This document shows positions 49,769 through 61,437 of a stretch of DNA of 64,000 nt, piece after piece. Position 1 is the stretch's first letter. Each line of letters begins with the position of its first letter. The stretch spans positions 1-64,000 of the forward strand of contig CAMPDV010000126.1 in the NCBI GenBank assembly GCA_946699065.1, in the 5' to 3' direction. Source of the DNA: Loxodes magnus (Eukaryota > Ciliophora > Karyorelictea > Loxodida > Loxodidae). The notes beneath the pieces are model-generated. The model had not been told where the DNA came from. It searched no databases and was given only the letters and a program-made list of their open reading frames with translations. Made by a program: the position numbers and the translations under genes.

Positions 49769-50194
49769 ATGGAGCAAAGTATCTGTCTCTCTAAAAATCA
49801 ATAAAAAAGCAAAAAAAGGTGGTTCAGAAGCGTCACAAATAGGAAAAATAATAAACAGAGTCAAGCTCATCTTTGTGAGGTAAACCATGGTTGGTATGAT
49901 CGAGACTGCTAAAAATAAACTTATCTAGAAAGATCTTTAAGTAAAGATTGAGGAAAGGCAAGCTTAAAAAAAGAAGTATGACTAAATCTTTTAAAATCAA
50001 AATTTACAAATAAAGGAGTTAACAAATTCATAGAAGATTAAAAAAATTAGAACACATACTAGAGAACTAACTTATCGAAAAAAATTTGGTAACGGAAGGT
50101 CAACTTTGAAAATAATCTTAATAAAACTTCAAATATTCTCAAAAGATGGAAATTGAAAAACAGCCAATATCGTGTGAAAAGGAATTAAACCCAT
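49769..50194 (+). mobile_element. ORF1-like N-terminal fragment
   Basis: Starts MEQSICLSKNQQKSKKR, matching MDQSLRLSKNQLRNLKR of the copy at 62,230-63,044 and the 53,654 copy. Downstream frames are disrupted. The sequence stops where the A/T tail of element C begins (AACCCATAAATAAATAAATG), before any zinc knuckle, so it is truncated by or adjacent to that insertion. Confidence 0.65.
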
Positions 50195-51500
50195 AAATAA
50201 ATAAATGAGATTATAGAGCGCGTAGTACCTCAATGGTGCTCAGCTCTTTAATAAAGATTTTTAAAGTTAAAAAATTCCTTGTTGAAGACTCCCACAGTGC
50301 TAGCATTCCCTTGTGAATTTAATCTTCTATAGGGCTGCGATCGAAATGCTACCCTAAGAGACCTTAGTATCTGGCTACTTTCGTCATTAATGATACTTGA
50401 TGCCTCTTCGATCTTGTCTTCTCTTCTCTTGGCTGGTTCTTCACCTATGGGGTACTTCCTGGTACCAGAGTTTAATTCAGTTTCAGTTGGAAGATTTTTC
50501 CTTTTTATTTATTTATATATGAAAATAAAAAGATTTTAAATTTAGGCTAATTTTAATAAATTTTTTAATACTTTAGAAATAAATTATATTTTTTAAATAT
50601 CTTAAATTATAAAATTTAAAAATTCATATTGGATGCATTCACACTCGATAAAAATATTAAAATTAAATAAAAAATATTAAAATATTTTTTTGAAAAAAAA
50701 GTAAATAGCTCGTTTCATATAAAATAATTGGGAAATATTATATTATCTTTAAGAAAAAATTATTAATAATATAAATAAATATAATTAATTGAGTATAGTG
50801 GGTCTGCCATTTTTAGGCTTACCACTTTTAAGTTTAAAGTTTTGTATAAGTATCAATTTCAAATCTGTTTGGATTTTGTCTATCATAAGTCTTGGTGATT
50901 TTTAGATTGTTATTTCTAATCTTTTTCGATAAATCGAATCCCAGTCACTTTTTATTTAATTCGTTAACCGCCTAATAGATATAAGGAAATTCACTCTTTA
51001 GTTGTTGTATTTTTTTCTATACAGTTTTCCTTCTTAATTGCAACAGATCCTGAAAATATTTTCCCATTAGTTTTTTATTATTTTCTTTTATTTTTATTAA
51101 AATTGAAGAAACTTCTTATTTTGTGCCCTGGTCGCTTGGAGTACCAGCATCTCATTATTTTCCGATATGGAGTGAAAATTGTTATGGGTTGTTGCTCAGC
51201 ATCCATCGGATCATTCACTTATATTTTTTATAAGAATATGTTTTCGGTTAACTCTGCGAATTGGTTGAATTTTCTTCTAATTTTTCTATTTGATATTTCC
51301 TAACTGTTTATTTTCTTTTTTCTCTAGTGAGTTAGTCATCAGATATTCTATTTTTCTTTCTAGTTCTTATACTGTTCTTAGGAGTTTAAAATTCTCTAAT
51401 TGCATAACTTGAAGTTCTTAAAGTACTTTTTATTAATCATATTTTGATAAGATGAATCCTTTTAAGAAGAGACTTATTGCAAGAAATTTTCCATTTTTTC
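50195..51500 (-). mobile_element. coding retroelement C, copy 1
   Basis: About 1.3 kb, read on the minus strand. It contains a coiled-coil frame (MQLENFKLLRTVQELERKIE, ATG at 51,405) and a knuckle-like CWYSKRPGHKIRSF in which two of the four zinc ligands are changed. A later frame is GC-richer and protein-like (GTRKYPIGEEPAKRREDKIE, ILRSLRVAFRSQPYRRLNS). It ends in the common hairpin (about 50,216-50,250) and an ATTT tail. Copy 2 is at 58,470-59,540. At least two frameshifts separate the coding parts. No reverse transcriptase motif was found. The shared tail links this coding element to the short A, B and E elements. Confidence 0.75.
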
Positions 51501-51575
51501 TATTATAATAAAAATAATTTAAATTTTCTACTTAATTAAAAATAAATAACACTTTTTATCTTCTTTTTTAATTTT

Positions 51576-51971
51576 ATGCCACCTCCATTTTTTCTCTACA
51601 GTTCTTAAAATATTTTAGATGAATTAACAAAGATTATTGATTTTATGTAAAAAGGAGTAATTAAAGAAATTTTTAAAGTTGAATTAAATAGGCAGATATT
51701 TTTTACTTATTGAAAGAAGATTTTTCAAAAGAAACTCCCACCAAACCTTTTTCTATAAAAAAATGTGAAGGCAGATTTTTTAAAAGAATTCGTATTATAT
51801 TTGAAAAAGAATAGTTTAGACTGTTTATAAAATGTGAGTTTTATTTGTATTATCTAAATTGAAAAAGAGATAATTAAAATATAAAAGGGAATCGTGAACG
51901 AGAATAAAATAGAACATTTGATATAATATAGATATTTTTTAATTAATGAATAATATACATTTATATAATGA
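51576..51971 (+). CDS. hypothetical protein, 131 aa
   Basis: ATG at 51,576 opens an intact 131-codon frame ending in TGA. It begins MPPPFFLYSSQNILDELTKI and is rich in Lys, Glu, Ile and Leu, with one Trp from TGA (FFTYWKKIF). No domain or signal peptide is recognised. With TGA as the only stop, frames of this length arise by chance in such AT-rich DNA. The case rests only on the amino acid composition (PPPF, EFVLYLKKNSLDCLQNVS) and the clean start and stop. Confidence 0.35.
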
Positions 51972-53653
51972 CATTTCAAATAAAAAATAATATGAAAAAT
52001 AATGATTAATTTTAAATAGAAAAAAGTTAAATTTAATTAATCAGTGCTATTTTATACGTTTTAATTTAAATAAAATAAGCAATAACAAAAAGTAAGTTTT
52101 TTTTAATAAATCTAACTAATTAACTGAAACTTATTAACAAAATTCATAATTAAAAGATTAATAAAAAATTATTAGCTTGATAAATATTTTATTTTAATAA
52201 AAAAGCAGCATAATTGCTCAATTTAATCTAATTATAATTAAGAAATCTAAACAAAATATATAAAGCAAATATCAAATAAAAATATTGGAATAAATTTAAA
52301 TATAATTTAAATAGAAAAAAAAGCTAAATCTTTCTTAATATAAAAAAAGTGAATAATTAAATAAATATATTAATAAATAAGAAAAAAAAATAGTATATTA
52401 ATAAATTTTAAAACTATAATAAAATTAAAATTTAAAATAATTTAAATAATTTTATTTATTTTCCTTTTCTTAAGTATTTTTTATCCCTAACTAAAGGTAA
52501 ATATAGTTGAATAAAATAAAATATTTTATCAATTTACAAAATATAAAAAGGAATTTAAAAATTCTTACATTTCAAAAAATTTTTAATTTTATAATACATA
52601 ATTTTTATTTAAAATATGCTATTAAAATCTGAATTAAAAATAAATAAATAAATTTTAAGGAATAAAAAACTAATAAAAATTATCTAAAAGTTAGTATAAC
52701 ATTTTATTTTAAATTTAAACAAAAATTAAATAATTTAATATTTAAAAGAAGTAAGATAAAATTACGTCATCTTAAAGTAAAAAATTCATTAAAAATAATC
52801 AGAAAGAGATATATAATTAAGAAGGATATTTAAAATTATAATAATTAATTTTTGATTAATCAACTTTATAAATTTTACTATTCGATTAAATCTTTAAGAT
52901 CTATATCTTTTTAAAAATTATATAATAAATTAATCCTTTATTTTATACTTGGAAAAAAAACGTTAAATTAAATTTTATTCAAATTAAAGTAACTTTTTTT
53001 ATTTTTATTTAATTGATATAAATTTAATATTTTTATATTTATAATATTTATAATATTTAGAAAATTATATGTATATAAAATTTAAAAATAATATTATTAT
53101 ATTTTAATTTTTTTATATTAGTAAAAATTAAAACTTCATTATTTTTATTTTATTGTTTGAATCAATTAAATTATTATTTAAAATTGATTATAAATTTAAA
53201 TCAAATTTAAAAGAAAAATTTTCCTTTTTCTTTCTTTTTTCTTTCTTCAATCCTTTCTTTGCTTTTTTAATTTCAAATTCTAATCAAAAAGAAGGGACTT
53301 TTATTGTTTGTTTATATTTTTTCTGAATTTTTTATAAAATTTATTCTATTTAAATTACTTCTTTTAAATTTAATTTATTTAGCTTTTATAATTTCCAATA
53401 TATCCTTTTATTTTATCGAATATTGTCTTATATGATTTTTTATTTATTAAGTTAATAAAAAACATTTCTTTTTCATTTTTTCTCTAAAATAAATTTTTAG
53501 AATATGTTTTTTATTTTAATATCTTCTTTGGATTAAAGTATATTTTAATATCTTCAAATTTTTATAAAAAAAAAGAATTAATGCTAAACAATTTTAAACT
53601 AACTTATAGAAAATTTCAATTAGAATTTAATAGATTTTTTAAAATAATTGCTT
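51972..53653. other. AT-rich spacer
   Basis: Among the lowest-complexity parts of the window; no gene, repeat family or RNA recognised. Confidence 0.55.
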
Positions 53654-54480
53654 TATGATAAAAAAGAAGGAGCAAAACTTCCGACTTTCTAATAATTAAA
53701 TTAAAAAAGCTAAAAAAAGGCGGTGCAGGAGTCACGCAAATGGAAAAGGTAGGAATCAGAGTCAGGCCCATCTTCGCAAAGCAAAATTATGACTGCTTCA
53801 ATTGAACCTAACAAACATAAAATACAGATCCAGGAAGATCTACTAGTTAAGATTGAGGCAATGCAAGCGCAAATACTTAAATAACAAGGAAAAATTTAAA
53901 ATTAAAATCTATAAATAAGAAAGTTAGCAAATTTCATAGAAGACTAAAACAATTAACATACAATATTAAAAAATTAACTTAAAAAGCAACTTAATAACGG
54001 AAAAGCACTATGAAAATAATCCTATTAAAACTTTAAATATTCTTAAAAGGTGAAAGTCTAAAATAACCACTATCGTGTGAAAAAGAATTTAACACATAAA
54101 AAGAATCTGAAAATAACGAAAATAACATAATTAGAAGACTTGAAAAAATAGAAAAGTTTTTAACATAAGTAAAAATTAACGACAAAAAAAACACTGTAGG
54201 CACTGCCAATTTATTTATCATCTTCTAAGAAACTGTCAATAATGGAAAAAATTAAATGAAAAGAACAATAAAAAACATGAAATCGACTTAATAAATTATG
54301 AATAACGAAAGCAGGAATATATAGATAAAAAATCTTACAAGATCTACTGAAACTTAGTTGTAAAGCTACCATTTATTAAAAAAAATCATGATATGCATCC
54401 ATGTAAAAAATGACAGAGTGAAACTAGTTGGAACTCCAGCAAGATCAAAAGCTCTTAGCATTTAGTTAATAATAATAATA
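53654..54480 (+). mobile_element. retrotransposon ORF1-like copy, one or more frameshifts
   Basis: A coiled-coil frame (QSKIMTASIEPNKHKIQIQE, LLVKIEAMQAQILKQQ, ANFIEDQNNQHTILKNQL) aligns with that of the 62,230-63,044 copy. An exact C-x2-C-x4-H-x4-C knuckle (CRHCQFIYHLLRNC) is followed by QQWKKLNEKNNKKH, but in another frame. The region ends at GTTAATAATAATAATAATTG, equivalent to the TTA-type tail of the other copies. Confidence 0.7.
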
Positions 54481-55865
54481 ATTGCTTTATGAATAGAGTA
54501 AGATTCGTTTTAAGAAACAAGATTTTGCAATATGTTTAAATTAAAAAATACTAAGATTTAAAAATTTTTTTAAATAATAATAATTTTAATCTTACAAAAT
54601 TTATTAAATATATTTATAATTTTTCAAGCTTATTTTTTATTTCTAAAGAAATTATAATTAAATTAGGAGATAGTTAACATTTTATTGAACAATCTTTTAA
54701 GTTCTAATTTATAACATTAAGAACTTTATAGATATTTTGTCTTTTTACATTAAAATATTGAAAAAAAGCATGCTATATATGTTAAGATCCTACATTTTAA
54801 ATGATTATTCTTCTCTACTCATCAATTACTGTTTCCTAGTAAATGACTAAATCTTTCTTGAAAATGTAAACATAGCAAAAGAAAGTTTTCATTATTTACA
54901 ATGTTTACATTTTATACCCATTTATTCTCAATTATTACCATTAAATTTTCTTTTTAAAAACGGCAATATTTTATAGAATGCAAATCTGATTTAAAGAAGA
55001 GCGTTTAAAGAATGCTTCGGTGCAATAGAAGATCTTGATATTATATAAATATTATTCGTAAAAAAGTTTACTTGAATACGTTTAATAATTTGGATGAGTT
55101 CATATTTCTCAGCCTCTCAAGAATTTTATTTATTTCCTTTTAACATCTGAGCATTTAGCGAAGCGCATTTCGAGTAAATTTTCTTAAGAAACCAATGATA
55201 AAAGCATACAGTGAAAATTAAATTCACCCTGATCAAGAATCTGCTTTTTCCATAAGAATTTTCTCATTTTTACCATACCTTAATCTGGTAAGCATTTCCT
55301 TTTCATTACTGTTAGTTTCCGAATTAGACTACAACTTTCTCACTTCTTTTTTCCCTGCACAACTATAATAAAATTTCCAAAAAAAGGACTTTAACTGGGC
55401 AAACTTATATATTTGTACGGAAAAAATTTGAAATTTAATAACTTTATAACTTATTAAAATAATGAAACTATAAATTTAAATTTTTTTTTAATGATTGGAC
55501 TATTTTAGTTATTAACTGTATAAATAAAAATAATACGGTTAAATAAAACAAATATAAAAATTAAACTAAATAATTTTAAAATAATTGCGAAATTTAAACT
55601 TAATTATTTTTAATAAAAATAGTTAATTTTTATAATTTTATTTTAACATTAGCAATATAAAAAAGAAACATCAAAAAGATATTTTATTTAATCAAGAAAA
55701 TAGAAATATAATAAATTTGATTTATTTAATTTAATTGTTTTTGCATTTATTAAATTTAAACCAAAAAAAATAAAATATTATTAATACTTATAAATAATTA
55801 CAGCAAAAAAATTTAAAAAAATTTAAAGATATAAATAAATTTAAAAAATAACAATAAAGTCAACG
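54481..55865. other. spacer with a possible minus-strand coding fragment
   Basis: Between about 54,800 and 55,390 the minus strand is somewhat GC-richer and reads as protein in one frame (MVKMRKFLWKKQILDQGEF; GEFNFHCMLLSLVSQENLLE; HPNYQTYSSKLFYEQYLYN). A second frame is equally open. No motif identifies it. The flanks are A/T-rich. Confidence 0.3.
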
Positions 55866-55879
55866 ATTAATGAACGCAA
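55866..55879. repeat. 14-bp target-site duplication of element D, left
   Basis: ATTAATGAACGCAA is repeated exactly at 56,194-56,207, flanking element D copy 3. Confidence 0.88.
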
Positions 55880-56193
55880 CAATAATTGAAAAGATGGTGG
55901 GAGCTGAGAATGACCTACGTGACTAAATTTTCTGGTTTTATGGGTAGGAACAAGTTCCTTTCCTGTCGCTGAGAAAGTCTCTGGTCAGAGTCATTTTCTG
56001 AAGAGAACGCTGTCTTTGAGATTATCCGCTCTTGGTAGGGACTTAAAGCCTGGCTGCTCATAGCGATGGAGCTCCCTAGCAGCTGTGCCTGGAGCACAAC
56101 AGGATATCCCCGTTATTCCATAAAAGAGAGCGTCGGGTCGTGCAATCGGAAAGGAGTTTCCGGTCCAAAAACTTTTTTAGTTGAAATTAATTA
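55880..56193 (-). mobile_element. dispersed element D, copy 3
   Basis: About 314 bp, almost identical to copy 2 (37,157-37,463), and bracketed by its own 14-bp direct repeat. This dates both as recent, independent insertions. An open frame of 60 residues lies on the minus strand, but it is disrupted in copy 1 and the opposite reading is also open, so coding is doubtful. Confidence 0.9.
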
Positions 56194-56207
56194 ATTAATG
56201 AACGCAA
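56194..56207. repeat. 14-bp target-site duplication of element D, right
   Basis: Exact repeat of 55,866-55,879. Confidence 0.88.
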
Positions 56208-57168
56208 TAAATTAGAAACATATTTATTATATTTTTGATGAATTTTGTTTTTTTTTATTTTTCTTTATTTTAATATTCCATAATATGTAATTTAGTAAGC
56301 TATATTTAGATATGCATGTTTTTATTTGAAAATTTTTTCTAAATGTTTAATTATGTAATTTAAATACATATTTTAGTCTTTCACATTCATTGACTACAAA
56401 AGATTTTATTAATTATTAAACTTTAACTTTAAATTTACTTAGAAGATATTATATTAAAAATTAGCTAAAAAAGGATTTTTGATAATTTCATTATTTATTT
56501 ATTTACTTTATATATTGAACAATAATAGATAATTTTTAATTGCAAAATAAATATAATTTTTGGCTTAATTTAAATATTTTATTTGCTTATTAAAAAAGCA
56601 TAAATTTGAGAATATAAGATTCAATATTATTATAATAAACACTTTAAAGTTATTTTAAAATATGTTTCTATATTTTAATAGGATTAATCTTTTTAATTAC
56701 AATTTTTTATCTTTAAAATGAAATATTTTTTAATTAAAAATATTAAAAGAATGTTATCAAGATAATTTAAATCTAAATAAGGCATAAAAGTTAATCTGGC
56801 TATTATGAAATTAATTTTAATAAATATTTAAATTAAAAATTTATTTAAGTAATTTTTCATATTTTAGCTTATAAATTAAAATATAAATCAAGCTTTATAA
56901 GTATGAAATTTTCTAGGGGTAGTTTCTTGCTTAATATATTTATTAATTAAAATTATAAAAATGATTATATTTACTTTAATTTTATAAAGCTATTACTATA
57001 ATAGTAAATTTAATTTTTCTCTTCATTATTTTAAATGAAATTTATTTTTTGTTTCAAATTAAAATATTTCTTTTAGTTAGCAACCCAATAAAATATATTT
57101 AAAAATCACAAATATATTTTTTTAGTTTTAATTAAATTTTTTTAAATAAAAATGTTTAATAAATAAAA
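56208..57168. other. AT-rich spacer
   Basis: No coding sense, repeat or RNA gene was recognised between element D and the stop of kelch gene 3. Confidence 0.5.
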
Positions 57169-58164
57169 TCATAATTTAATCCAATTTTCTCCTTTCTTTA
57201 CATCATAAATGTAAATTATTGAAAATGCCGAAGGTTCATACATGTAAATTTTGTTGTTTTGATAAATTGAGTTGTATCAAAAATTATAACCTTTTGTGAA
57301 TGGAAATTCTCTACCTTGCTCTTTAATTCTTTTTCAATCGTAAATGCATGTACTTCCTAGCCAATTTCCATTATCAAATAATACTATTTATTTATAATCC
57401 CATAGAAATACTGCTGAAATTCCTTCTGCGCTTTATGGTAATTTTGTTTATTTTTTTTCAATTCATTTTAAAGTTATCTCATCGTACATAAATATGTTAT
57501 CTAAAAAGAATGATTTCTAAATCATATACCCACCAAATGTTAAAATCATATCGTAACCATAACATGTGCCAGTGCTTGACATTTTAAAAGGATGATTAGC
57601 AATTTTTTTAATAGATTCATCTTATAAATTATAGACTTCACATGCATTTGTATCTTATTTATTTAGTGGATGGCATCCTCCTATTATATAAACTAAGATC
57701 TTATTGTTGAATGTAATGACTGTAAACTATCTTGGCTAATCTAATTTGTACTTTTAAATTTCTTATTAATTTATTAAGAAAATAAATTTTGAGTGAGATT
57801 TTACATTAATTCCACCTGCAAGAAAAACTATTTCATCACTTATCTAATAAGAATAAGTAAATTCATCTTTAACTGCATCTAAATTTTGAATTCTTAACTC
57901 TTAATTGAAAGTAAAATTGGAGGGATTAAATGCTTATAATGACTAAGAGTTATACTTTATTCGTTTGTATTATGTTATACTTTAAGGATTTGTACATGTT
58001 CTTAAATTTATATCCAAGCAGTGAAAACATTAATAAATTTCAAATCTAATAAAATCTATTCCTAGCTTTGCTACAATACAGCTTTTTTCAAATTTTTGCG
58101 ACTTTCTTATAAGTTTTCTAATAAACAAAATTCTAACTATTTATTTATCTTATCTTCTTTCCAT
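57169..58164 (-). CDS. kelch-repeat protein 3
   Basis: 331 residues in one frame from ATG at 58,164 to TGA at 57,169-57,171. Kelch blades are visible as DEIVFLAGGINV (about 110), ILVYIIGGCHP (about 160) and MILTFGGYMI (about 210). Trp residues at the conserved place, several from TGA, occur in LKWIEKK, YDWKRIKEQ and NFWYNSIYQN. The last segment (IYDVKKGENWIKL) matches the ends of kelch proteins 1 and 2. The N-terminus is basic (MERRQDKQIVRI) with a Cys-His cluster (EIYQCFHCLDINLRTC) that could bind a metal. It lacks the coiled coil of kelch 2. The function is probably as a protein-interaction propeller; partners are unknown. Confidence 0.8.
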
Positions 58165-58469
58165 ACAAAATACCTTTATAAATCAAATAAAATCTTTAAA
58201 ACTTGAATATCTTTTATATAGTTATTCTAAAATAAAATACAAGCATTATAAAACTTATTATCTATATTTTAAACTGAAAATTAAAAAAACTATTAATAAA
58301 TATATCAATTATAATTATAAAATGCAAATTTTACTTTTCACTAATTATTTTAATATCAATAATTTTAATTTAATTTAATTAATTGTATGTATCGTTAAAA
58401 TATATTATCATTAAAGGTTTTAGAAGTAGCTTTTTATTAATATTTATTTAGAAAATTAAAAATTAGGAT
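58165..58469. other. AT-rich spacer
   Basis: Nothing recognised between kelch gene 3 and element C copy 2. Confidence 0.5.
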
Positions 58470-59540
58470 AAATAAATAAAAATAATGAGCGTGTAGCGCC
58501 TCAATGGCGCGCAGCTTTTTAATAAAAATTTTTAAAGTTAAAAAAATTATTTTCTGAAGGCTTCCATAGTGCTAGCATCCTTTGTGAGTCTCTTTTTCTA
58601 TAGGGTGTGATCGGAATGCTCCCTAAGAGACCTAGTATCTAGCATCTTTCATAAATAATTTTACTTGAAGCCTCTTTAGTCTCGTCTTCTCTTGGCTCCT
58701 ACCAAGATTTTTGCTCGGTACTTCGCCCATGGATACTTCCTGGTATCAGATCATAAGTCAATTTCAGTTGGAGGATTGTTTCTTCCTATTTATTTATATA
58801 TATGAATTAATTAATTAATTAATTTACGTGATTTCACCTTTATTTGGTTAATCACAAATCAAAAGTTTTAATTAAATAAAAGAGACTTCATATTTGCTTG
58901 GATCTTGTTTATCATACGTTCTAAGGATTTTTAATGTATTTTTTGAGAGTTTCTGATAGATCAATTCCCATTCATTTCTTATTAAATTCGTTAATTGCAT
59001 GCTATATGTTTGGAGCTCCTTTGTTTAGCTTGAGTATTTTTTTCCTGCATAGTTTACTGTCTTGATTCCAATAAATCCTGAAAATATTTTCCCATTAGTT
59101 TTCTACTATTTTCTTTTATTTTTATTAGAATTGGAAGCAGCTCTAATTTTGTGTCCTGATTGTTTGTAGTATCAACATCTCATTATTTTCCAATAGAAAA
59201 TATAATTTGTTGTAGGCTGTTGCTCTACATCCATAGGATCATTCATCTCCATTTTTTGCAGTAATATGTTTCAGTTAACTCTTCGAACTGATTAAATTTT
59301 GTTTCTAATTATTATATCCTAATCATTCCTAACTATTTATTTTCAATTTTTTTCTTATGAATTAATCATCAGGTGTTCAAATTTTTTTTCGAGTTCTTTA
59401 GAGTTAAAATTTTCTAATTGCATGACTTGGAGTTCTTAAAGTATTTTTTATAATCGTAACTTGGATAAGATGATTCCTTTTGAGAAGAGATTTTTTACAA
59501 GTAATTTTCCATTTTATATCTAATAATTTATAATAAACTT
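58470..59540 (-). mobile_element. coding retroelement C, copy 2 (decayed)
   Basis: Homologous to 50,195-51,500 along most of its length. On the minus strand MQLENFNSKELEKKFEHL opens the coiled coil. NDPMDVEQQPTTNY and the former knuckle CWYYKQSGHKIRAA follow, with two zinc ligands lost. Then come NQWENIFRIYWNQDSKLC in another frame and the GC-richer 3' coding part, which is broken by indels. It ends in a mutated form of the shared hairpin (GAGCGTGTAGCGCC ... GCGCGCAGCTTTTT) and an A/T tail at 58,473-58,487. Confidence 0.72.
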
Positions 59541-60303
59541 TTAAATTATTTAAATTTAAATAATTGATTCAAAGAACTTTAAATATTTTAATATCTGAAT
59601 GTAATTCAAAATTTCTTTCAGAATAAAGATTTAGCATTTTATTTAATAAAGCCAAAATTCTTTAATTTTAACATTTTTAAAATCAAAATATTTGCTCCCA
59701 AGGTTAAACTAAAGTAAAAATCTTCAAAAAAAATTAAGTTTATAGTTTTAGAAGAGAGCTTCATAAATAACTTCCATTTGATCCCGAGCTCTCCCAAACT
59801 AAAGGATTATGTAGGACTTTGTTAGTCTACCATCCTTTCTACATTCCCAGTTTTAATTTTTACTCTGATTTCTTCTCTAATTGCTATTCTATTTATTAAT
59901 TCTTTAGTTTTATAACTTCTTATATATTAATCCCGTCTTTGTTGCCTAAAAGCAGAAAAGTTATTTTAATATTTATTTCTTATTGATTCTTTCAATTTCT
60001 GTTTTCTTTCTATATTTTTTTCATTAATGGTTCTTCAACATATATGCACCAAATCTTTCTACTATAGAAATTCATCATTTTTGTTTCTTATTATAATTGA
60101 TCAGATTAATTTTTCATAAAGATATTTACTTATTATTCTTATGATTTTTAAATTAATACTTTTATTATTATTACTTTTCTTAAAGTTGTTTCATTTGATA
60201 TAAGAATTAAGAAAATTAAAATTAAAGCATTTAGAATATTTGCTTTATTACTTAGTCTATCAATTCAAATTTTTATACTATTTATTACTATATATAAATT
60301 TTT
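59541..60303. other. spacer with possible retroelement fragment
   Basis: The minus strand near 59,760-59,860 reads KTGNVERMVDQQSPTQSFSL and then GELGIKWKLFMKLSSKT in one frame, in slightly GC-richer DNA. It could be a remnant of an ORF1-type gene. The rest is A/T-rich. Confidence 0.3.
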
Positions 60304-60668
60304 AAATAGGGTGGAAAGCTCTTTCCTTCGGATACTGCTTGGAGGCCTAGCAAAGCAACTAAAAATGAGCGCGGACGAGGATAATTCAGAGAAGAGAAAC
60401 CAATAACAAGAGAAGGAAGATGCGACAAGCTGAATTACTCTGAATGCCAGGAGGAAACTTTTTTCTTTATAGGTCGGGGAAAGATATACCCGTAATCACA
60501 TATTGTATCCTATGCTTTGGAAGAAAAAATTACAGGGACGTACTGCAGGAAGAGAAAAAAAGGATAGTGAGACACATAAAATTTTTTTCGACATTAAATA
60601 TAATTAATTTGAAGAGCTGCGCACCAACGAGAGTGCTACGTACTCTATAATCTAATTTATTTATTTAT
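60304..60668 (+). mobile_element. SINE-like element E, copy 2
   Basis: About 365 bp matching 20,897-21,262 in reverse. It runs from TTAAATAGGGTGGAAAGCTC through GGTCGGGGAAAGATATACCC to the shared hairpin (60,612-60,650) and a TTTATTTATTTATG tail. It lies tail-to-tail with element A copy 3, 260 bp away. Confidence 0.87.
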
Positions 60669-60928
60669 GTCTTTTTAATATCATCATTTAGCATTGGAAT
60701 ATGAGGTCTATTCTTTGTAATATTATATAAAAATTTAGTAATTTTTTCCATTTTTAATTACTTTTTAGTTAATTTTATTTATTATTATTTTTTGATTGAT
60801 TGAGCAAAAGATTCTTGAGTTTATTAGTATTGATTTAGTTAAGGTAACTAATCATTTGGTTATTATTTTTATTTTTATAAAATTTCGCTAAGAGAAATCT
60901 GCTATTTAAAGGTAATTTTTTATTTGAT

Positions 60929-61437
60929 ATAAATAAATAAATTTGATTATAGAGCGCGTAGCACTCTCGTTGGTGCACAGCTCTTTAAAAAAAATATTTC
61001 ATACTGACAAGAATGTTTATTACTGATAAAATTATCAGATACTGATAAACCTTGTTCAATACTGGTATAATTATTCAGTACTGATAAAAATGTTCAATAC
61101 TGATATAATTTAAGAATACTCGTAATCTTTAATACTTGCTGGAGGTCCAAGGACATGGCAGGATTGTGTCTCATCGCATCACCAAAGCAGAGGACGACAT
61201 GTGTCAATTATGGGTACTTAAATTCCCCACCTCTTATGAAGCTCGCAATATTATTTCTTTTTCGTTCCAGAATTAAAGCTAAACTAAGCCAGTGTCGAAG
61301 GTCTAAGAATCTTATGTCTCGAGGCCAAACCAAAGCAGAGGAAGACATAAAGTCGATTATGGGTACTTAATTTCCCCAACCTCTGATGAAAATGACCTTG
61401 TTGTTCACCTTCGAACAACTATGGCGGTTTTAAAAAA
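60929..61437 (-). mobile_element. SINE-like element A, copy 3
   Basis: About 510 bp, nearly identical to the copy at 40,092-40,606. An AAATAAATAAAT tail starts it on the plus strand, then the hairpin AGAGCGCGTAGCACTCTCGT, four or five ATACTGATAA-type repeats, the two half-units, and TTCGAACAACTATGGCGG at the 5' end of the element. Confidence 0.88.

Noticed and set aside
55915-56097. 60-residue ORF in element D
   Set aside because: Disrupted in copy 1, competing open frame in the same DNA, and no homologue recognised. Treated as part of a non-coding mobile element.
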